A stretch of 64,000 nt of DNA from Bradyrhizobium sp. DOA9 (GCF_000617845.2 NZ_DF820425.1:4701725-4765724); one strand, 5' to 3'. Shown: positions 24,968 through 32,613, counted from the stretch's first letter. Numbers and translations: made by a program. The notes: generated by a model not told the origin, from the sequence alone.

Positions 24968-25129
24968 CTAATGCCTGGTCGGCTCCTCCTCGACCTCCTG
25001 ACCGTGCAGGTGCTCGAGGACCTCGCTGAGATCTCGCATGTCCAGCATTTCGCCGCAGACCGGGCAGCGGATGAAGTGCTCGCGCTCGTCGCGTGGGGTC
25101 CAGCCGAGCGGCTTGCCCTCGCTTGTCAT
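24968..25129 (-). CDS. Tiny zinc-finger-like protein
   Basis: This 53-residue protein contains FIRCPVCGEMLDM and HLHGQEVEEE, giving a CxxC plus two-His arrangement that could bind one zinc ion. Its ATG overlaps the upstream stop as ATGA, showing coupling. It is preceded and followed by other small genes of the same strand. No known function. Confidence 0.68.
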   Translation of the reverse strand: MTSEGKPLGWTPRDEREHFIRCPVCGEMLDMRDLSEVLEHLHGQEVEEEPTRH

Positions 25130-25491
25130 TGGGCGGCGCCGCGCAAGGGCAGGGCGAGCTGCAGGTCGAAGCGCCGTGTCGCGTTGGCATTGATGAAGTC
25201 CTGCAGCGCCGGCGTGATCTCGGCGCTGGTGTTGGCGGCGCGCTCGGCCAGCGCGTCAGCGATGTCAGCAGTGGCATCGCGCGACCAGCCCTCGACCGGG
25301 TTGAAGCAGACGATCCGCAAGGGGTAGGCGTATTGGCCGGAGATGATGTCCTGCAGGATGGTCTCGAGATCCGTGTCGGCCTCGTCGGTCTCGCGCCAGG
25401 CACAGCCGGCCCGCGCACCGAAATCCTCAAGCACCAGGTAGATGTCGCGATCGAGGCGGTCGGCCGGCACGATCGGGGGCGAGGCACGCAT
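25126..25491 (-). CDS. Conserved-looking 121-residue protein of unknown function
   Basis: The protein reads LDRDIYLVLEDFGARAGCAW, then ETDEADTDLETILQDIISGQ, and LRIVCFNPVEGWSRDATADI near residue 65, a mixed alpha/beta layout without membrane spans. CGGAG eight bases before the ATG at 25491 supports the start. It is the first clear gene of the four-gene coupled group ending in the DNA ligase domain. I do not recognise a family with a known role. Confidence 0.75.
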   Translation of the reverse strand: MRASPPIVPADRLDRDIYLVLEDFGARAGCAWRETDEADTDLETILQDIISGQYAYPLRIVCFNPVEGWSRDATADIADALAERAANTSAEITPALQDFINANATRRFDLQLALPLRGAAQ

Positions 25492-25561
25492 ACGCTTACT
25501 CCGAAACGACCGACATCAACTGCGCGGCGGAAATGAATGTTCCCTTCAGCTTCGTCGGTCG

Positions 25562-25819
25562 TCAACCCTTGCCCATCAGCGGCCGATCGAAATCCGGCCG
25601 GACGTCGGCGCCGCGATGGCCGCATTTGGCGCAGGTGAATTTTGGCTCGAGATCCGATAGGCGCACCTCGTCCGGCCAACGGTCGACCTCCGCAGGCGCC
25701 AGGCGAACCATGTGGCCGCAGCGAAGATAATCGCCGCAATAGACCAACAGGCCGCGCGTGCCGCCGCGCCCGCCTTCCGGGTGGCGCATTTGGCCGAGGG
25801 TGATTTTCTGGTCGGTCAT
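25562..25819 (-). CDS. Small zinc-ribbon-like protein
   Basis: This 85-residue protein starts TDQKITLGQMRHPEGGRGGT and contains GLLVYCGDYLRCGHMV, then RLSDLEPKFTCAKCGHRGAD. The C-x6-C plus CxxC set makes one zinc ribbon. Proteins of this pattern are frequent in Bradyrhizobium. It lies 70 bp upstream of the next gene and just downstream of tRNA-Glu on the same strand. The role is unknown. Confidence 0.72.
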   Translation of the reverse strand: MTDQKITLGQMRHPEGGRGGTRGLLVYCGDYLRCGHMVRLAPAEVDRWPDEVRLSDLEPKFTCAKCGHRGADVRPDFDRPLMGKG

Positions 25820-25920
25820 TTGCCCGGCGGTTCGCAATGTGACCCACCGGAACAGCCGTTCCAAAAAGTGGGTCGCTAGCAGCTGTTTTTCGCAGCAAGA
25901 ACAATGGGCGATTTGGACGG

Positions 25921-25995
25921 TGGCGCTCCCTAGCGGAATCGAACCGCTCTCTCCACCGTGAAAGGGTGGCGTCCTAACCGATAGACGAAGGGAGC
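25921..25995 (-). tRNA. tRNA-Glu (anticodon UUC)
   Basis: The reverse strand folds into a complete cloverleaf. The 7-bp acceptor is GCTCCCT/AGGGAGC, the anticodon stem CCACC/GGTGG, the loop CTTTCAC (anticodon at 25960-25962), and the T-loop GGTTCGATTCC. The 3' CCA is encoded (25921-25923). The 3' end faces the prophage side of the window, so it is a candidate attachment site, though no second copy can be checked here. Confidence 0.95.
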
Positions 25996-26220
25996 AAACG
26001 CAGGGCCCTGCCGATTGTCCCGGCACGGCCGCTGGCCGGCCGAACAGGGCAGGGCTGCTTGCAGCGGGCGAACGTATAGTGGCCTTTGCGCTCCCGGGCA
26101 AGCCGTTCGGGAACGGGTCTTCCGGCTACGGTGGATAGCCCCGAGGTGCGGGATCATTCGGAGGCGATTTCAACGGTTTGTTAGGGTTCCCTGCGTAGCG
26201 CTGGACGAGGAGATTTGCCG

Positions 26221-26475
26221 ATGCCACCGCCGAAGAAGCGCGCAGCCCGCAAGCTGCTGTCGCGGCACGCCTGGATCACGCTGGACGGCGGCTTCGCCGC
26301 GCGGCACTGCCTGGTCCAGGACATCTCGGATTCGGGCGCCCGGATCACCCTCGACGAGGACGCAAGCCAGCTTCCCGGCGTGATCCGGATGGCCTTCGCA
26401 CGCGATGCGCGCACCGGGCGCAGCTGCCAGGTGATCTGGCGCCGCGGCAAGTCGGCCGGCGTCAGGTTCCTCTAG
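26221..26475 (+). CDS. PilZ-domain protein (c-di-GMP binding candidate)
   Basis: This is an 84-residue single PilZ domain. The N-terminal basic stretch KKRAARKLLSRHAW precedes a first beta strand, and the second signature is seen as DISDSGARI (D-x-S-x-x-G). The C-terminus has CQVIWRRGKSAGVRF, the usual last strand. GAGGAG nine bases before ATG 26221 selects it over TTG at 26215. The role would be a c-di-GMP sensor; the partner is unknown. Confidence 0.85.
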   Translation: MPPPKKRAARKLLSRHAWITLDGGFAARHCLVQDISDSGARITLDEDASQLPGVIRMAFARDARTGRSCQVIWRRGKSAGVRFL

Positions 26476-26521
26476 CCGCCGTCCGATGGCGCGCGCCGCC
26501 GGTCCGGGCTACAAGGCGGCG

Positions 26522-26770
26522 ATGCGCACGCCGCTCCTGATCCTGATCTCCCTGCTGACCACGTCCGCGACGGCGGCCGAGAGCCTGCGCCTGCCGCCTG
26601 CCGAGCCGCCGCAGGCGGGCAAGGGGCTGCCGCTGAACGGCGGCACGGCCGGCAAGGCGAGGGCAGGCGCCTGCGCCGCCTACGGCCCGGGCTTCGCGAT
26701 GGCGGATGGCACCGGGACCTGCGTCAAGCTCGGCGGCTCGACCAGCGTCGACACCGGCATCCGGCGCTGA
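26522..26770 (+). CDS. Small exported protein with porin-like ending
   Basis: This 82-residue protein starts with a signal peptide (RTPLLILISLLTTSATAAES, cleavage near TAA-ES). The mature part is Pro/Gly-rich and ends CAAYGPGFAMADGTGTCVKL then GG. This C-terminal motif resembles the N-terminus of alphaproteobacterial Porin_2 proteins, where two Cys flank a short beta hairpin. It could be a degenerate porin start or a small secreted protein. The ribosome site is weak. Confidence 0.6.
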   Translation: MRTPLLILISLLTTSATAAESLRLPPAEPPQAGKGLPLNGGTAGKARAGACAAYGPGFAMADGTGTCVKLGGSTSVDTGIRR

Positions 26771-26776
26771 AATCCC

Positions 26777-26944
26777 ATGCCCGCGGATCTGGTCCGGCTC
26801 GACATCATCGTCCCCGTGCTGATGTATTGCGCGCTGCTGTGGTGGGTCGGCCGCGGCCTCAGCTGGACCGCGCGGCTGGCAACGGCGGCGGTGACGCTGC
26901 TGCTGATCATCGTCGTGCTGCTGGTCGAGCGCGGCTGGCGCTAA
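26777..26944 (+). CDS. Small two-span membrane protein
   Basis: This 55-residue frame starts six bases after the previous stop. Span 1 is IIVPVLMYCALLWWVG and span 2 LATAAVTLLLIIVVLLV, joined by a basic loop. The composition is clearly membrane-like. It is likely co-transcribed with the exported protein upstream. The function is unknown. Confidence 0.6.
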   Translation: MPADLVRLDIIVPVLMYCALLWWVGRGLSWTARLATAAVTLLLIIVVLLVERGWR

Positions 26945-27075
26945 TTAGCCCACATCAAAACTTGCGAAAACAACCCCATGCACAGTAGCCGTCAAGGTCT
27001 GCCGTGACCGGCGGGCGCATGCGCCCCAACCACGATTCCGCGCGTCTTCGCCGCGGCTTGCGCCGCATGGCCGGC

Positions 27076-27714
27076 TCACGACATCGGCGGTGCGACGAAT
27101 TGCGCAAATCCCGGCCGCTTGCCGAGCTCGGCGAGCCAGCTTGTGAGGTGCGGCTGGGCCGGCCGGGTGATGCCCTCGACCCCGAGCCAGCGCCGCGCAT
27201 AGGATCCGACCGCGATATCGGCGAGCGTGAACGCATCGCCCTCGATGAAGCGGCGCGTGGCGAGCAGGCGGTCGGCGATGGCCCAGACCTCGGCGGCGGC
27301 ATCGGCATCGCGCTGCACCTGGATCATGTCGCGCTCGGCGGGCGCGGTGCGCACGATGCCCCAGAACACCGGGCGGTCGACCGGCTGCACCGTCGACAGC
27401 GTCCAGTCGAGCCAGCGATCGACCGAGGCGCGCTGCCTCGGCGCCTCCGGATAGATCGGCGCGCCGCGGCCGTGCGCGAGGCAGAGATAGCGCATGATCG
27501 AATTGGATTCCCACAGCACGAAGTCGCCCTCGACCAGCGTCGGAATCCGCGCGTTGGGATTCATCGCCAGATAATCGGCCTCGCGCGTCTTGCCGTATTG
27601 CATGCCGGCATCGATGCGCTCGTAAGCGAGGCCGAGCTCGGTGCAGCACCACAGCACCTTCTGCACGTTGACCGAATTGGCGCGGCCCCAGATCGTCGGC
27701 TTGGCGTCAGGCAT
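27076..27714 (-). CDS. Glutathione S-transferase family protein
   Basis: This is a 212-residue cytosolic GST. The thioredoxin-like N-terminal domain (TIWGRANSVNVQKVLWCC, NARIPTLVEGDFVLWESNSI) holds the cis-Pro and the ESNSI glutathione-binding turn. The helical C-terminal domain runs from about residue 90, with GDAFTLADIAVGS as the N-capping motif. GGGGAG eight bases before ATG 27714 fixes the start. The substrate is unknown. Confidence 0.9.
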   Translation of the reverse strand: MPDAKPTIWGRANSVNVQKVLWCCTELGLAYERIDAGMQYGKTREADYLAMNPNARIPTLVEGDFVLWESNSIMRYLCLAHGRGAPIYPEAPRQRASVDRWLDWTLSTVQPVDRPVFWGIVRTAPAERDMIQVQRDADAAAEVWAIADRLLATRRFIEGDAFTLADIAVGSYARRWLGVEGITRPAQPHLTSWLAELGKRPGFAQFVAPPMS

Positions 27715-27852
27715 GAAGCGTCTCCCCGCATTGTCGCCCGCTGCGGGTGATAGCGGAATTCGGTGCGCCGAGCGATGCGCGATTGCATCGTGCCCCTCAT
27801 GCAAAAAGCTCCGCACGCGGCGGAGCCTTCATTGCAAAGTTCAAACTGACGC

Positions 27853-27933
27853 TCAGCGGCCGAAGAACAGCCACAACAGAATGATCACCGGGATCGGCAC
27901 GCCAAGCATCCACAGCAACAGCCCTCTCGCCAT
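27853..27933 (-). CDS. 26-residue membrane peptide
   Basis: MARGLLLWMLGVPIPVIILL is followed by WLFFGR and a stop. It is one hydrophobic span with a Pro kink. A near-perfect GGAGGAG lies six bases before the ATG, which is strong support for translation despite the size. It stands alone between the GST and glyoxalase genes. Confidence 0.7.
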   Translation of the reverse strand: MARGLLLWMLGVPIPVIILLWLFFGR

Positions 27934-28002
27934 CGCATTCTCCTCCAAATCGGTTTCGTGAAAGGAGAACGTCCGGCAAGGGGTCTGGTTCCTGCCTGTG
28001 GC

Positions 28003-28455
28003 TTACCAATGGCCGGTGTTCGGCATCGACGCCCAGGGCTCCTGCGGCGGCTTCGGATCGCCCTTCTGCAGCAGCTCGATCGAGTGCAGATCCGGCGAGC
28101 GGACGAAGGCCATGTTGCCGTCGCGCGGCGGACGGTTGATGGTGACGCCGGCCTTCATCAGCTTCTCGCAGGTGGCGTAGATGTCGTCGACCTCATAGGC
28201 GAGATGGCCGAAGAAGCGGTCCTCGCCGTACTTCTCCTCGTCCCAATTCCAGGTGAGCTCGACCAGCGGCGCCCCGCGCGTCGGCGGCTGCTTCTTGAGG
28301 GCTTCGAGATCGTCCGCCGAGCACAGAAACACCAGCGTGAACCGCCCCTTGTCGTTCTCGATCCGCCGCACCTCCTTCAAGCCGAAAGCATCAACATAGA
28401 ATTTCAGCGCGACATCGAGATTGCGCACGCGCAGCATGGTGTGGAGGTATCGCAT
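28003..28455 (-). CDS. gloA: Lactoylglutathione lyase (glyoxalase I)
   Basis: This 150-residue glyoxalase I converts the methylglyoxal-glutathione adduct to S-lactoylglutathione. It has two beta-alpha-beta-beta-beta repeats: HTMLRVRNLDVALKFYVDAF at the start and GHLAYEVDDIYATCEKLMKA at residue 78. Metal ligands are His5, Glu in VELTWNWD, His in FGHLAYEV and Glu in LHSIELLQ. GGGAG precedes the ATG at 28455; upstream in-frame extension is not needed. The length is close to the family's usual 135-150. Confidence 0.92.
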   Translation of the reverse strand: MRYLHTMLRVRNLDVALKFYVDAFGLKEVRRIENDKGRFTLVFLCSADDLEALKKQPPTRGAPLVELTWNWDEEKYGEDRFFGHLAYEVDDIYATCEKLMKAGVTINRPPRDGNMAFVRSPDLHSIELLQKGDPKPPQEPWASMPNTGHW

Positions 28456-28705
28456 GGTTGTTGCTCCCTGGGGGTGGAGGGGTTTGTCTTGGGCCGAGAC
28501 GGCTGGGGAGAGATAGCAGGAAACGGGGAGGAGGGGCAGTGGGCGAGGACACGTGAGGGAGAAGCGGGGGGCATGCGCGCCGAGATGAAGGTGCTGAAAT
28601 TGAAGCGAAAGAGCTTGCGTTGAACAGTACTGCCTCGCCCGACTGTACAACTCCGAGATGCGTCGCTAAGTTGCTACTCTTTCTACAGAGAAATGGGGGT
28701 AGACT

Positions 28706-29293
28706 TTGAAGACTTGTGCGATTTCAGCGATTGCCACTGTTGCATTTTCCAGTTTTGCGTTCGCCCAAGGCGTACCTGATGACATCATGATCAACTCGTT
28801 GCGCTGTGAGGCAGGCAAGATCGGTAAGAAGCTGCAACAGGCAAATCTGCCACTCGATAAGAAGATGGCGGTGACATGGAAGGATAGCCGCACCAACAAC
28901 GGAGGAATTGGAGGAGGATTCAAGTTTCCGATCTTCGATTTCGGCTTTTCCGGAGATTTAAGCAAGGAAGAGTTGAATGAGGCTAGCTCTGAGGGGATCA
29001 CATTCAACCTTCACCCAGACAATTACTCGGTCTGCAAGGGATATAGGAAACGCATTATCCCGGAAGGCGTAGGTGTTTATCGATGCCTTGGAGAACAAAA
29101 ATATCCAACCTTGTCGTATGCGCTGGGAAACAGCACCGGTTCAGTTGGTTGCCACTACAAGGTCACCTTAGTGAAGAAGCTGAGTGGAAGTTTGAAAGTA
29201 CCCGTGTGGGGTGTGGAAGTCGGGCCTAGTGGCTCGTATGGCGATACGAGCACGTATGATATGGCGGTAGCTGCGCCCCCCAAGAAAGAGTAA
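28706..29293 (+). CDS. Exported protein of unknown function (lower-GC island)
   Basis: This is a 195-residue protein starting at TTG, with a signal peptide KTCAISAIATVAFSSFAFAQ and cleavage after AFAQ or AFA. The mature chain has four Cys (LRCEAG, VCKGY, YRCLGE, GCHYKV) that could form two disulfides and a Gly-rich GGIGGGFKFP patch. Codon use is less GC-rich than in neighbours, which suggests acquisition. A GGGGG stretch lies just upstream. No known family seen. Confidence 0.72.
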   Translation: MKTCAISAIATVAFSSFAFAQGVPDDIMINSLRCEAGKIGKKLQQANLPLDKKMAVTWKDSRTNNGGIGGGFKFPIFDFGFSGDLSKEELNEASSEGITFNLHPDNYSVCKGYRKRIIPEGVGVYRCLGEQKYPTLSYALGNSTGSVGCHYKVTLVKKLSGSLKVPVWGVEVGPSGSYGDTSTYDMAVAAPPKKE

Positions 29294-29341
29294 ATTACGG
29301 CGACAGCACTCAACTCGAACGCCAGGCGGGCGAGTTGAGTG
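29294..29341 (+). repeat. Partial island repeat end with an 11-bp hairpin
   Basis: ATTACGGCGACAG at 29294 is a variant of the end sequence of the 90-bp repeats at 29914 and 30549. It runs into CACTCAACTCG (29307-29317) and its perfect complement CGAGTTGAGTG (29331-29341) around a 13-base loop. It begins right after the upstream stop codon and may also act as a transcript end, but no T run follows. Confidence 0.6.
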
Positions 29342-29477
29342 GACTGCTATGGGCCGGTCCGCGCTCAGACAACGTGTGGATCGGCACAGCAAGGGTAGCT
29401 CGAGCATCGCCGACAGCATCTGCCAGACCTGGCGGGCACTCGGGGCTCTTAATAGCGCCTTCGGCGGGGCGATTAAT

Positions 29478-29723
29478 TTAGAGATGAAGAATGGAACGGC
29501 CTAAAGCGTAAAGGCGACCTTGGTCCTCTTCAGCGCATGCATCGAAGTTGGCCCACTGGCCCGGTTGCACGGTGCTCTCGTGAAACGCATTTTTTACCTG
29601 CCCCATCCTGTTAACGTCGTTTGCTTCGAGGGCAGCTTTCATAGAGCCGTATCCCTTGGCATTGTTCGCCGGATTCAGTATCCATTCCATGTCGCGCTGA
29701 ACCCGTCCCCAGTCTCCGGCCAT
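29478..29723 (-). CDS. 81-residue soluble protein of unknown function
   Basis: The protein starts AGDWGRVQRDMEWILNPANN and includes SMKAALEANDVNRMGQVKNA. It is helical, acidic and without membrane spans. An AGGAGG six bases before the ATG at 29723 is excellent support. It lies in the repeat-rich island. I do not recognise the family. Confidence 0.65.
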   Translation of the reverse strand: MAGDWGRVQRDMEWILNPANNAKGYGSMKAALEANDVNRMGQVKNAFHESTVQPGQWANFDACAEEDQGRLYALGRSILHL

Positions 29724-29913
29724 CGATCCCTCCTGTGATGTCGATAGACAATTTATAGTTGATAGTGGTGGGCTGCGCTAGAGGCGTGTGTGCAGCTAGG
29801 GTGTCCACTGGAGCCACCACAACTACTCACCCCGGATTTGTCTTACCCCTCGCGACGCGTGACCACGGCCTTTATCACTCCAGGGACGGGACACGTGGGA
29901 AGCGATGTTCGCG

Positions 29914-30002
29914 ATTACGGTGACAGTGCACTCAATTGGCACCATCCGCGAAACGCGAGCCGAAGCCGGCCGGTGAAACCCGGGGGTTTAGTGCACCGTA
30001 AT
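29914..30002. repeat. Island repeat copy A, 89 bp, terminal inverted repeats
   Basis: The left end reads ATTACGGTGACAGTGCACT and the right end is the complement of ATTACGGTGCACT, i.e. the same sequence lacking six bases. The interior (CGAAACGCGAGCCGAAGC) is closely similar to copy B at 30549-30639. The rest of 29742-30050 shows no gene that I can support. Confidence 0.75.
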
Positions 30003-30050
30003 CGAAGTGGCATCGCTCGAAGCCGGCATGACCCGTTCGGCGGGCCGACG

Positions 30051-30308
30051 TTAATTAATCGGAAGACACTTCCGGGCAAAAATCGTCGAGGTGGTGTCGG
30101 AATTAAAGTTGGGCTTATTGATGAGGCAGAGTGACGGTTTTTCTCCCGGCTTCCTCACCATCACGTAGATGTCTCCGTTGGCGTTCGTAGTCATGCCGAC
30201 GACCGCCCACTGACCGGCGATGGATTCTCCAAGAGACTCGGCCTGGGCGGTCGGGCAAGCGGAAGAGGTGACCACAAGCGCAGTGGCAGCAATCAATTTG
30301 AGGCGCAT
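30051..30308 (-). CDS. Small exported protein or lipoprotein
   Basis: This is an 85-residue protein. The signal sequence RLKLIAATALVVTSSACPTA contains a possible lipobox (SSAC), or is cleaved later at AQA-ES. The mature part reads GQWAVVGMTTNANGDIYVMV, a beta hairpin pattern, and has two further Cys (SLCLINK, RKCLPIN). GGAGC before the ATG at 30308 selects this start. The function is unknown. Confidence 0.65.
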   Translation of the reverse strand: MRLKLIAATALVVTSSACPTAQAESLGESIAGQWAVVGMTTNANGDIYVMVRKPGEKPSLCLINKPNFNSDTTSTIFARKCLPIN

Positions 30309-30355
30309 AATCCGCTCCATTGTCTGCAATCTGTGGATGTGAGCACAATTGCGGC

Positions 30356-30622
30356 GTGAATGCAAAGGTTGCCCGTAAGCCCAGACGCCCGTCCTACTAC
30401 CTCCCTGAGTATGCAGACCGGGCCGCGAAGCTTTGCCGCCTAGGTGCGAGCGACGCAGAAATCGCCGACTTCTTCAGTAAGGACGAGCGAACCATCAACC
30501 GCTGGAAGATCGACCCTCCCGATTTAAGTCAGGCCCTGAAGACGGCAGTTACGTTGACAGTGCACTCAATTCGCGTTGTGCGCAAAACGCGGCCCGAAGC
30601 TGGACGGCGAGATCCGGTTTAG
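30356..30622 (+). pseudogene. Helix-turn-helix protein (terminase-small-subunit type), 3' end replaced by repeat B
   Basis: Residues 13-60 read YYLPEYADRAAKLCRLGASD then AEIADFFSKDERTINRWKI, a classic HTH of the kind found at the start of phage small terminase or related proteins. After SQALKTAV the frame runs into repeat copy B and ends 25 residues later in repeat-encoded sequence. The normal downstream domain is absent. GTG 30356 or TTG 30320 may start it. I read it as a truncated gene. Confidence 0.65.
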
Positions 30623-30639
30623 TGCACTGTCACCGTAAT
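30549..30639. repeat. Island repeat copy B, 91 bp, at the junction of two truncated genes
   Basis: The left end is TTACGTTGACAGTGCACT and the right end the complement of ATTACGGTGACAGTGCACT. Between them lies GCAAAACGCGGCCCGAAGC, matching copy A. The left border cuts the HTH gene and the right border cuts the mrr-like gene, which converge on it. No transposase fits in 91 bp, so it is MITE-like or the remnant of a larger element. Confidence 0.78.
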
Positions 30640-30772
30640 AGGCCCTATCTTCCTCGCTCAGCCCAAATTGTTCAGCGAGGCTATCGAGCGTCTCAGTTAG
30701 ATTGTGCTCTAGCCCGTCTTGGGCAACTTTCAAGGCGGGCAACAGTAAGCTTTGAAAATCAGGAACAGCCAT
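30640..30772 (-). pseudogene. mrr: Truncated mrr restriction endonuclease (N-terminal domain only)
   Basis: The protein starts AVPDFQSLLLPALKVAQDGL and continues to LAEQFGLSEEDRA, the start of the Mrr N-terminal winged-helix domain. After about 43 residues the frame enters repeat B and ends at 30566 in repeat-encoded sequence. The whole catalytic domain is missing. GGGGAAG precedes the ATG at 30772. Mrr enzymes cut methylated DNA, so this is a lost defence gene. Confidence 0.75.
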
Positions 30773-30945
30773 AATCTTCCCCAGCAGTATCATGGTGCGA
30801 CGCAAAGCGCGATGAAACACGCTCTCACAATCTTAGAGATTGTTCAATTCGGCAAGTTGAAAGCACCATGACGCAATCGCCACAATTGTGTTAGTCTAGA
30901 CTGCATCTGGGCCTTCACGCTTAACTGTGGGGAGCTTGGAATACC

Positions 30946-30960
30946 AATGACAGTGCACTT
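30946..30960. repeat. Third copy of the island repeat end motif (partial)
   Basis: AATGACAGTGCACTT repeats the core TGACAGTGCACT of copies A and B but lacks the rest of the element. It marks the right edge of the island, just before the tannase gene. The interval 30773-30981 holds no gene I can support. Confidence 0.5.
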
Positions 30961-30981
30961 ATCTCGAGTGGCGCAAGTGCC

Positions 30982-32613
30982 CTACTTGCACTCAAAGCTC
31001 TCCGCGCTCTCCGGATCGCCTTGGCCCTTGTATCGCGCGTGTTGCGGATAGGCGCACAGCGGCCGACTGCGGCCGGGAAAGGCTGGTCCCGTCGCGACCA
31101 CCTGATCGGGCGCCTTGCCGTCTTCCACCCAGTTCACGACCGCGCTGAGGAGATCGAAACGATCGAGCGCGGCGCCGCTCGAGCAGTGACCCATGCCGGG
31201 CACCAGGAAGGCCCGGCTCGATTTGTCCCGCACCAATTCCATGCCGCCGGAATCCGCCGCCATGCGCTCGTAGTAATTCACGGTGTCGTTCGCCGAGAAC
31301 CAGGGATCGCTCACACCGTGGTAGAACAGCAGCTTGCCACCATGGCCGAAGTAGCTCGAAAGGTTGGTCCAGTAGGCGGTGTTGGTGAGGCGATCCATCC
31401 CGCTCGCGTTGACCCGGTCTTCGAGTTGATCGACGTTGATGTTTTCCCAAACAGGCGGTCCGACCGGACTGCGCGCGCCGGTGGCCAGGATGCCGGGAAT
31501 GGCAACGCCTTCGGCTGCCACGCCGCTGTCCCACGGGAACGGCGGGTAGACCTGCGTGCCGCGTGAATTCTTCGGTCCGGCGAAAGCTTTCTTCAAGGCG
31601 TCGACCTGCGGCGGCGCCAGGCAGGAATCCGTCTTGTCATCCGTCTTGCCGGCCTTGCAGGTGAGGACCGCGGGATCGAATTGACAGGCCTTGCCGTCGA
31701 AGATCAGGCCATCCTTGACGCCGTCCTTGGCGTCGCAGGCATCGAGGATCGCGTTCGTGATCAGCTTTCGCTCGCCTGCGGAAAACGTCTTGGCGGGCTC
31801 CGGCTTGCCGGACGCATCCTTCGGTGCGATCTGGCTGAAGGCAGCGTTGGCCCAGGCGAGACCTAGATTGGAATTGCCGGTGCGCATCGCAGGCGCGCCG
31901 GCGACGATGCCGTCGAATTGTTCGGGATAGCGCGCCGACGCCAGCATGCCTTCGCGGCCCCCGGTCGAGCACCCCGTGAAATAGGAACGCTTTGCAGGCT
32001 GGCCATAGTAATGCGCGACGATCGCCTTGGCGGCGATCGTCACCTTGCCGACGGATGCATGGGCGAAGTTGAGCGCGGCTTCCTGGTCCTTCAGGAACGA
32101 GGCATCGAACACCGCGCCCTGATGGCCGCTATCGGTCGAGACCACGGCAAAGCCGCGCGCCAGTGCCGGCACCTCGCCGGCCGCCTGGTAACCCAGCGGC
32201 GGCCGGATCGAGCCGTTCAAACCGCCGCCGCCCTGAAACAAGAACCGGCCGTTCCAGCGATCGGGCAGGGCAACGGCAAAGCCGATCGCGTAGGACTTGC
32301 CCTCGACCCCCACGCGCTGGTCGATCACGCCATCCGCGCGGCAGTTCGGCGGCAGCGCCACCGACACGGTGGCCGGCGCCGGCGGTGACGGCTGCACGGT
32401 CCCCGGCGGTGCCTCCGGCACCAGCTCGGCCTTGGTGACTGTTGCCGTCGATCCCGGCATCTTCCAGCCGGTCAAGTCGGCGCATTTGAGCGCAGGTGGT
32501 ATGTTGGCTGAATTGTCGGCGCTTGCCGGCGAGATCGCAATGACCATGATCGCTGCGACTGGAGCCAGGCAAGCCATGGCACCATCAAGCGCCAGATTTC
32601 TCTTTCCCTGCAT
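30982..32613 (-). CDS. Tannase/feruloyl esterase family protein, exported
   Basis: This is a 543-residue alpha/beta hydrolase of the tannase family (PF07519), which splits ester bonds of plant phenolics such as gallate or ferulate esters. The signal peptide lies at residues 8-32 (CLAPVAAIMVIAISPASA). The catalytic triad is Ser216 (GCSTGGREG), Asp436 (GVSDPWFS) and His476 (GMGHCSSG). Cys215 and Cys477, next to Ser and His, give the family's CS-D-HC disulfide. GGGAAG before ATG 32613 fixes the start. A soil or plant-associated lifestyle fits. Confidence 0.92.
   Translation of the reverse strand: MQGKRNLALDGAMACLAPVAAIMVIAISPASADNSANIPPALKCADLTGWKMPGSTATVTKAELVPEAPPGTVQPSPPAPATVSVALPPNCRADGVIDQRVGVEGKSYAIGFAVALPDRWNGRFLFQGGGGLNGSIRPPLGYQAAGEVPALARGFAVVSTDSGHQGAVFDASFLKDQEAALNFAHASVGKVTIAAKAIVAHYYGQPAKRSYFTGCSTGGREGMLASARYPEQFDGIVAGAPAMRTGNSNLGLAWANAAFSQIAPKDASGKPEPAKTFSAGERKLITNAILDACDAKDGVKDGLIFDGKACQFDPAVLTCKAGKTDDKTDSCLAPPQVDALKKAFAGPKNSRGTQVYPPFPWDSGVAAEGVAIPGILATGARSPVGPPVWENINVDQLEDRVNASGMDRLTNTAYWTNLSSYFGHGGKLLFYHGVSDPWFSANDTVNYYERMAADSGGMELVRDKSSRAFLVPGMGHCSSGAALDRFDLLSAVVNWVEDGKAPDQVVATGPAFPGRSRPLCAYPQHARYKGQGDPESAESFECK

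Noticed and set aside
24762..25904. A single 380-codon minus-strand gene
   Set aside because: The long frame overlaps three better small genes that have ribosome sites, ATGA overlaps and Cys motifs. Only its last 65 codons are retained as a separate gene.
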